A stretch of DNA of 11,195 bases, taken from JALYNX01 sp040902845. GTDB lineage: Bacteria > Actinomycetota > Acidimicrobiia > Spongiisociales > ZC4RG35. The notes below the pieces were generated by a model. That model was not told where the DNA came from and did not search any database. It was given only the letters and a program-made list of their open reading frames with translations. Both the position numbers and the translations under genes were made by a program. Positions 7,584 through 11,195 of this stretch are shown one piece after another. Numbering within the stretch: the first letter of the stretch is position 1; the number at the start of each line of letters is the position of its first letter. The stretch covers positions 1 through 11,195 of the forward strand of contig JBBDWM010000043.1 of assembly GCA_040902845.1 (NCBI GenBank), given 5' to 3'.

Positions 7584-7630
7584 TTTGGACCGTGAGGGGT
7601 CATATGCGGCCCTGACGGTCCATATTACGG
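7578..7630. repeat. Long inverted repeat across the radA stop, before disA
   Basis: Arm CCGTAATTTGGACCGT (7578-7593) is matched by ACGGTCCATATTACGG (7615-7630): 16 positions with one mismatch. Inside, AGGG/CCCT (7595-7598 with 7610-7613) extends pairing past a G-G mismatch; outside, 7575-7577 can pair with 7631-7633 (one G-U in RNA). The centre holds the palindrome CATATG (7601-7606). The radA TAA (7581-7583) lies in the left arm. It could be a radA 3' terminator or stabiliser, although no U-tract follows, or an operator upstream of disA. The structure is certain; the function is not. Confidence 0.8.
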
Positions 7631-7667
7631 GGGTGGACTTAGGGCAAAGTCGGCCGGCAACTCAAAC

Positions 7668-7676
7668 TGATAGCCT
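7668..7676 (+). promoter_or_regulatory. Extended -10-like box before disA
   Basis: TGATAGCCT combines an extended TGn with a TAnnnT hexamer (7671-7676), ending 7 nt before the GTG at 7684. Predicted transcription start is 7683, giving a leaderless or 1-nt-leader mRNA. It lies 40 bp downstream of the inverted repeat. No clear -35 box is seen. Confidence 0.45.
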
Positions 7677-7683
7677 GGCCGAC

Positions 7684-8745
7684 GTGGGTGACCTATCGAT
7701 CAACGAGACCCTGGAACGGCTGGCGCCGGGGACCCCGATGCGCAGGGCGCTGGAACGGATCATCCAGCAGGGCAAGGGAGGATTGGTCGTCCTTGGCAAT
7801 GGTTCCGCCGTCGACGCAGCAAGCTCCGGCGGATTCAGCCTGAAACGAACCAAGTTCACACCGGCCCGTCTCGCCGAGCTATCCAAGATGGACGGGGGAA
7901 TCGTTCTCGACGACGACTGGGAGATCATCATTGCGGTCGCCGTGCACTTCGTTCCCGACGGTTCGATACCCACAGATGAGACCGGCGCCCGGCATCGAAC
8001 CGCGGAGCGCATGGCTGTGCAGACCGGGAAACCGGTGGTGGCCGTCAGTGAGGGGCGAAGGGTGGCCACTCTCTTCTATGGCGACCAGAAGATCGAGCTG
8101 GCAACACCGACCGAGGTCACAGCCCACGTCAATCAGGAATTGCAGAGTCTCGACAGGTTGCGCAGCCGTCTCAATGAGTCCGAGCTGCGTCTCACCCGTC
8201 TCGAGGTGACCGGGCTCGCCACCCACCGCTCGGCGGTGACCGTTCTTCAACGCGCCGAGCTCCTGGACCGGCTCGGCAAGGTGGTGGAAGCCCGCGCCCT
8301 GACCCTCGGCGAGGACGGAAGAATCGTCGCCCTCCAGCTCAACGACTTGATGGCCGGCGTCGACTTCACCAGGCGAGCGATCCTCCAGGACTATCTGAGA
8401 CCGTTGAGGAGCAACTCCGTGGCTCGCGCCATCGGCCAGCTCAACGCACTGACCGGGACCGAGCTCGAGGACCCAAGTCGGGTGGGCTCAGAGTTGGACT
8501 TTCCTGATCTCGATGATCCCGCCCAACCTCGCGGTTTTCGCATCCTGTCACAGGTGGGGAGGCTTCCCGACTCGGTTCGCGACGACATCATCCGGCACTT
8601 CGGGTCGGTCTCGAAGCTCCTCAATGCCAGCCAGGTGGCGCTGCTCGGGATCGAGGGTGTGGGCGAGACACGGGCCGGTCAATTGAGAGCGTTTTTCGAC
8701 CGTCTCCTCGACTCGGCCCACGAATGGGAGCCCGTGCTGGATTGA
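7684..8745 (+). CDS. disA: Diadenylate cyclase DisA
   Basis: 353 aa from GTG 7684. DisA condenses two ATP into the second messenger c-di-AMP and, in Bacillus, scans DNA for damage. The N-terminal DAC domain (about 1-145) contains LAPGTPMRRALERI, SGGF (48-51), MDGGIVLDDD and the nucleotide-binding RHRT (103-106). A helical linker (about 146-285) leads to a C-terminal helix-hairpin-helix DNA-binding domain (about 293-341, GIEGVGETRA). The length matches the usual 355-360 aa. The frame is open back to a TTG at 7570, but those 38 residues would overlap radA, cross the inverted repeat and lack homology, so I reject that start. The catalytic DGA motif reads DGG (70-72). Its stop lies 30 bp before carD, whose -10-like box sits in that gap. 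Confidence 0.96.
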   Translation: MGDLSINETLERLAPGTPMRRALERIIQQGKGGLVVLGNGSAVDAASSGGFSLKRTKFTPARLAELSKMDGGIVLDDDWEIIIAVAVHFVPDGSIPTDETGARHRTAERMAVQTGKPVVAVSEGRRVATLFYGDQKIELATPTEVTAHVNQELQSLDRLRSRLNESELRLTRLEVTGLATHRSAVTVLQRAELLDRLGKVVEARALTLGEDGRIVALQLNDLMAGVDFTRRAILQDYLRPLRSNSVARAIGQLNALTGTELEDPSRVGSELDFPDLDDPAQPRGFRILSQVGRLPDSVRDDIIRHFGSVSKLLNASQVALLGIEGVGETRAGQLRAFFDRLLDSAHEWEPVLD

Positions 8746-8758
8746 CGGTGGCCGCCGG

Positions 8759-8764
8759 TACAAT
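8759..8764 (+). promoter_or_regulatory. -10 box of carD
   Basis: TACAAT, the box closest to TATAAT in the window, lies between the disA stop and the carD ATG at 8776. Predicted start near 8771 leaves a leader of about 5 nt, and no Shine-Dalgarno is present. The nearby TTGACG (8742-8747) is only 11 nt upstream, too close to act as its -35 box. Confidence 0.5.
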
Positions 8765-8775
8765 CCGCTCCGCTG

Positions 8776-9288
8776 ATGGCACAAACCGCATCGAAATACT
8801 CGGTAGGGGACAAGGTGGTCCATCCTCAACACGGAGCCGCCACCATCCAGAAGAAGGTCAAACAGGAGTTTGCCGGCAAGAAACAGGACTACTTCGTCCT
8901 CAACATCGCCACCGAGCAGCTCACAGTCATGGTGCCCCTGGACAAGGTCGACGACCTGATCCGGCCGGTGATCTCCAAGACAAGGTCGAGAGACGTGCTC
9001 AGATCGCTCAAGGGCGAGCCCGAGGAAGCCGGCGCCAATTGGAGCCGCTGGTACAAGGTCCTCAATGAGAAGATGACCTCCGGCGACATCTTTCAGGTCG
9101 CCGAGGTGGTGCGGGACCTGTCTTTCGCCCAGCAGACGAAGGGGATCAGCCCAGCTCTGAAACGGATGCTGTCCAAAGCGCGGCTCACTTTGAGCTCTGA
9201 GCTCGCATTCAGCCTCGAGATCGACGATGACGAGGCGATCAAGAGACTGGATCGAGCCCTACCCACGGTCGAAACCGACGAGGAATGA
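8776..9288 (+). CDS. carD: CarD/CdnL-family RNA polymerase-binding regulator
   Basis: 170 aa. CarD/CdnL proteins bind the RNA polymerase beta subunit and stabilise open promoter complexes, especially at rRNA and growth genes. The N-terminal Tudor-like RNAP-interaction domain (about 8-62) contains VGDKVVHPQHGAATI; the helical C-terminal domain (about 63-165) contains ANWSRWYK, whose W89 corresponds to M. tuberculosis W85, the residue wedged at the -10 upstream edge. Aligning by eye, the tubercular beta-binding residues R25 and R47 are replaced by Q30 and M52, and LTVMVPLDKV resembles Myxococcus CdnL more than mycobacterial CarD. The gene has its own -10-like box and overlaps ispF by 4 bp (ATGA). 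A TRCF fragment is ruled out: the full two-domain CarD length is present and there is no helicase. Confidence 0.94.
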   Translation: MAQTASKYSVGDKVVHPQHGAATIQKKVKQEFAGKKQDYFVLNIATEQLTVMVPLDKVDDLIRPVISKTRSRDVLRSLKGEPEEAGANWSRWYKVLNEKMTSGDIFQVAEVVRDLSFAQQTKGISPALKRMLSKARLTLSSELAFSLEIDDDEAIKRLDRALPTVETDEE

Positions 9289-9788
9289 GCCCGGAGGTGT
9301 CGCCGGCCGGCTTCCGCGTCGGTTGGGGCTTCGATGCCCACCCCCTCGACGGTGAGCCACCACTGCTTCTTGGTGGAGTCACCGTGTCAGAGACCGTTGG
9401 CGTATCGGCAACCTCCGATGGCGATGTTCTCGCTCATGCCGTCACCGACGCCATCCTGGGGGCCTGCTCGCTGGGCGACCTTGGCGACCATTTCCCATCA
9501 GATGACCCCGCATTGAGAGGGGCCGACTCCCTGGAGATCCTGGGACGGACTGTGGCCATGGCGGCCGGGTCGGGCTGGCTGGTCACATTCGTGGATGTGA
9601 CGGTGATCGCGGAGTCGGTGCGCATCGCTTCGTTCCGGGCGGAGATGCGAGCCCGTCTCGCCGTGACTCTCGGCCTGGCCGTCGACTCGGTTTCGATCAA
9701 GGCCACTACCACCGATGGTCTCGGGTTCATCGGCCGGGGCGAAGGCCTGGCGGTGGTGGCTGTGGTCACGGTCGGTCCCCTGCCGTAA
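9285..9788 (+). CDS. ispF: 2-C-methyl-D-erythritol 2,4-cyclodiphosphate synthase
   Basis: 167 aa. IspF cyclises CDP-ME 2-phosphate to MEcPP, releasing CMP, in the MEP route to isoprenoids; it works as a trimer. Zinc ligands D17 and H19 (GFDAHPL) and H51 (LAHAVTD) are present, as is KATTTDGLGFIGRGEG (139-154), which binds the cytidine-phosphate part and contributes the stabilising Thr. The usual AHSDGDV segment reads ATSDGDV: the His equivalent to E. coli H34 is Thr43 (codon ACC). ATG 9285 overlaps the carD stop (ATGA), with GAGGA just upstream; GTG 9297 is an alternative that would trim four residues. The carD-ispD-ispF-cysS order common in actinobacteria lacks ispD here, and the protein is not an IspDF fusion. 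Confidence 0.94.
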   Translation: MSPEVSPAGFRVGWGFDAHPLDGEPPLLLGGVTVSETVGVSATSDGDVLAHAVTDAILGACSLGDLGDHFPSDDPALRGADSLEILGRTVAMAAGSGWLVTFVDVTVIAESVRIASFRAEMRARLAVTLGLAVDSVSIKATTTDGLGFIGRGEGLAVVAVVTVGPLP

Positions 9789-9791
9789 CAT
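9786..9791 (+). promoter_or_regulatory. -10 box of cysS, overlapping the ispF stop
   Basis: TAACAT uses the ispF TAA stop as its first three bases. The ATG of cysS at 9798 is exactly where transcription would start by -10 spacing, so a leaderless cysS mRNA is predicted. No Shine-Dalgarno site is seen in the 9-bp gap. Confidence 0.45.
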
Positions 9792-9797
9792 CTGGCG

Positions 9798-11189
9798 ATG
9801 CTCCGGGTCCACAGCACGCTGCACCGCGCGGTTGTCCCCTTCGAGCCTCGTGACGAGGGCAAGGTCGCCATGTACGTCTGTGGTCCGACCGTGCAATCCG
9901 AGCCTCACGTCGGTCACGGGCGCTCGGCGGTCGCATTCGACGTGATTCGGCGCTATCTCGTCTGGCGGGGCCTAGACGTGCTCTTCGTGCGCAACATCAC
10001 CGACATCGAGGACAAGATCATCGCCGCCGCGGTCGAAGCCGGCGAGAGCGTGGAAACCCTGGCCGAGAGGATGGCGAAGAGGTTCTCCGATGCCTACGCC
10101 GCATTGGGGGTCCTCGAGCCCGACGTCGAGCCCAAGGCGACTGAGCACATCCCCGAGATCATCCTCCTGATCCAAACTCTTATCGACCGTGGCCTCGCCT
10201 ACGAGTCAGAGGGCGACGTGTACTTCTCGGTGCGGTCGTTGGACGGCTACGGCAAGCTCTCAGGTCGGGACCCCGATGAGCTGCGCTCCGGTTATCGAAT
10301 CGAGGTCGACGAGGCGAAGCAGGATCCGCTCGACTTTGCCCTGTGGAAGGCTGCCAAGCCCGGGGAGCCTTGGTGGGACTCGCCCTGGGGTTCGGGCCGC
10401 CCGGGGTGGCACATCGAGTGCTCGGCGATGGCGTCCAAATACCTGGGCGAGGACTTCGACATCCACGGTGGCGGCACCGATCTCATCTTCCCCCATCACG
10501 AGAACGAGATCGCGCAGAGCGAGGGCGCCACGGGGAGGGTCTTCAGTCGTTACTGGCTCCACAACGGCATGGTCAACCTCGGTGGGGAGAAGATGGCCAA
10601 GTCGACCGGGGTGGTGGTTGATCTGGCGACCCTCCTGGAGGATCAGGGGGGTCGGGCACTTCGCCTTCTCTACCTGCGGGCCCATTACCGCTCGCCACTC
10701 GACTACTCCGAGGAGCTCCTGGCCGAGGCCGCCGAGGCCCTGGACCGGTTGCAGAGGTTCCGGGAGCGGGTGGAGGCCGGGCCGCCGAACCCTGATGCGA
10801 TTGCCCGTTTTGTCGAGGCGATGGATGACGATTTTGGGACTCCGCAGGCAGTTTCCCTGCTCTTCGACCTGGTCAGGGAGGGAAATCGGATCCTCGACGA
10901 AGGCGGGGACGCTTCTTCGATAGCCGGCGCCGTGGCCGAGATTGTCGAGGTCCTGGGGCTTGACGATGCCAGCGCGGCCGCCGACGAGTCCTTCGACCTG
11001 GCGCATCTGGCGGAGCGTTTCGGTGTAAGCGGTGATGATGACCAGATACTTCAGACACTGGTCGCGATGCGCAACCGGGCCCGCGTCGAGAAGCGATTCG
11101 ACGAAGCCGATGCGATTCGCGACGAGTTGGACCGGGTGGGTGTGATCCTCGAAGACGGGCCGCATGGCACCAAGTGGCTTCGGAAATAG
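9798..11189 (+). CDS. cysS: Cysteinyl-tRNA synthetase
   Basis: 463 aa, complete, the usual CysS length. This class I synthetase charges tRNA-Cys with cysteine using ATP. The HIGH motif is HVGHGR (37-42) and KMSKS reads KMAKS (265-269). The zinc that selects cysteine is held by C28, C208 (GWHIECSAM), H233 and E237 (HHENEIAQ), matching E. coli C28, C209, H234 and E238. NITDIEDKI (66-74) and FDIHGGGTDLIFPHHEN (220-236) are further CysS markers. The helical anticodon-binding region occupies about 305-463. A second cysS-like enzyme of actinobacteria, the mycothiol ligase MshC, has a shorter C-terminal part; the full C-terminus here argues for true CysS. It is 9 bp from ispF with its own apparent -10 box. 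Confidence 0.97.
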   Translation: MLRVHSTLHRAVVPFEPRDEGKVAMYVCGPTVQSEPHVGHGRSAVAFDVIRRYLVWRGLDVLFVRNITDIEDKIIAAAVEAGESVETLAERMAKRFSDAYAALGVLEPDVEPKATEHIPEIILLIQTLIDRGLAYESEGDVYFSVRSLDGYGKLSGRDPDELRSGYRIEVDEAKQDPLDFALWKAAKPGEPWWDSPWGSGRPGWHIECSAMASKYLGEDFDIHGGGTDLIFPHHENEIAQSEGATGRVFSRYWLHNGMVNLGGEKMAKSTGVVVDLATLLEDQGGRALRLLYLRAHYRSPLDYSEELLAEAAEALDRLQRFRERVEAGPPNPDAIARFVEAMDDDFGTPQAVSLLFDLVREGNRILDEGGDASSIAGAVAEIVEVLGLDDASAAADESFDLAHLAERFGVSGDDDQILQTLVAMRNRARVEKRFDEADAIRDELDRVGVILEDGPHGTKWLRK

Positions 11190-11195
11190 GGTCGA

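Noticed and set aside
7570..7683. A 38-codon N-terminal extension of disA starting at TTG 7570
   Set aside because: It would overlap the radA end, run through the inverted repeat, make DisA longer than its family, and lies upstream of the -10-like box that fits GTG 7684.
10590..10604. KMAKS instead of KMSKS in CysS as a defect
   Set aside because: Ala at this position is a tolerated variant among class I synthetases, and all zinc ligands and HIGH are intact.
9798..11189. MshC (mycothiol ligase) instead of CysS
   Set aside because: The full-length helical C-terminal anticodon-binding region and the place next to ispF fit CysS.

Overview
The window reads as a high-GC actinobacterial chromosome. 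The order radA, disA, carD, ispF, cysS is a conserved housekeeping block of Actinobacteria, and a CarD/CdnL regulator beside a helix-hairpin-helix DisA fits the same phylum. Some details (a CdnL-like CarD, loss of ispD from the block, an unusual IspF motif) suggest a lineage away from the mycobacteria and streptomycetes, perhaps Acidimicrobiia. That placement is inference.

Layout. Bases 1-5103 (+ strand) hold a BMP-family nucleoside-type ABC importer: a binding protein cut off at the window's left edge, a double-domain ATPase and two permeases. The last three overlap by 4 bp each. A GC-rich hairpin separates the binding protein from the ATPase, and a short hairpin with a T-containing tail follows the last permease. 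Converging on this operon, 5167-6111 (- strand) encodes a membrane protein with two cytoplasmic zinc ribbons, one membrane helix and an external discoidin-like domain. Divergent from it, starting only 32 bp away, is a 40-residue membrane miniprotein (6144-6266) not previously called here, followed 18 bp later by radA. A long near-perfect inverted repeat spans the radA stop codon. Then come disA (c-di-AMP synthase), carD (RNA polymerase-binding regulator), ispF (isoprenoid synthesis; overlaps carD by 4 bp) and cysS (cysteinyl-tRNA synthetase), which ends 6 bp before the window edge.

How it works together. The ABC block imports a small solute, most likely nucleosides. The radA-cysS block joins DNA repair and recombination, c-di-AMP signalling, transcription initiation and essential metabolism. 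Five starts in this right half carry a TAnnnT -10-like box 6 to 11 nt before the start codon and no good Shine-Dalgarno site, suggesting leaderless or near-leaderless mRNAs. The ABC genes and the zinc-ribbon gene instead use Shine-Dalgarno sites or overlapping starts. This pattern settles the radA and disA starts.

I found no phage, IS, CRISPR, tRNA or rRNA features and no obvious new defence or biosynthetic system. The points most worth checking are the miniprotein, the radA/disA inverted repeat, and the motif changes in DisA (DGA to DGG) and IspF (a catalytic His to Thr).
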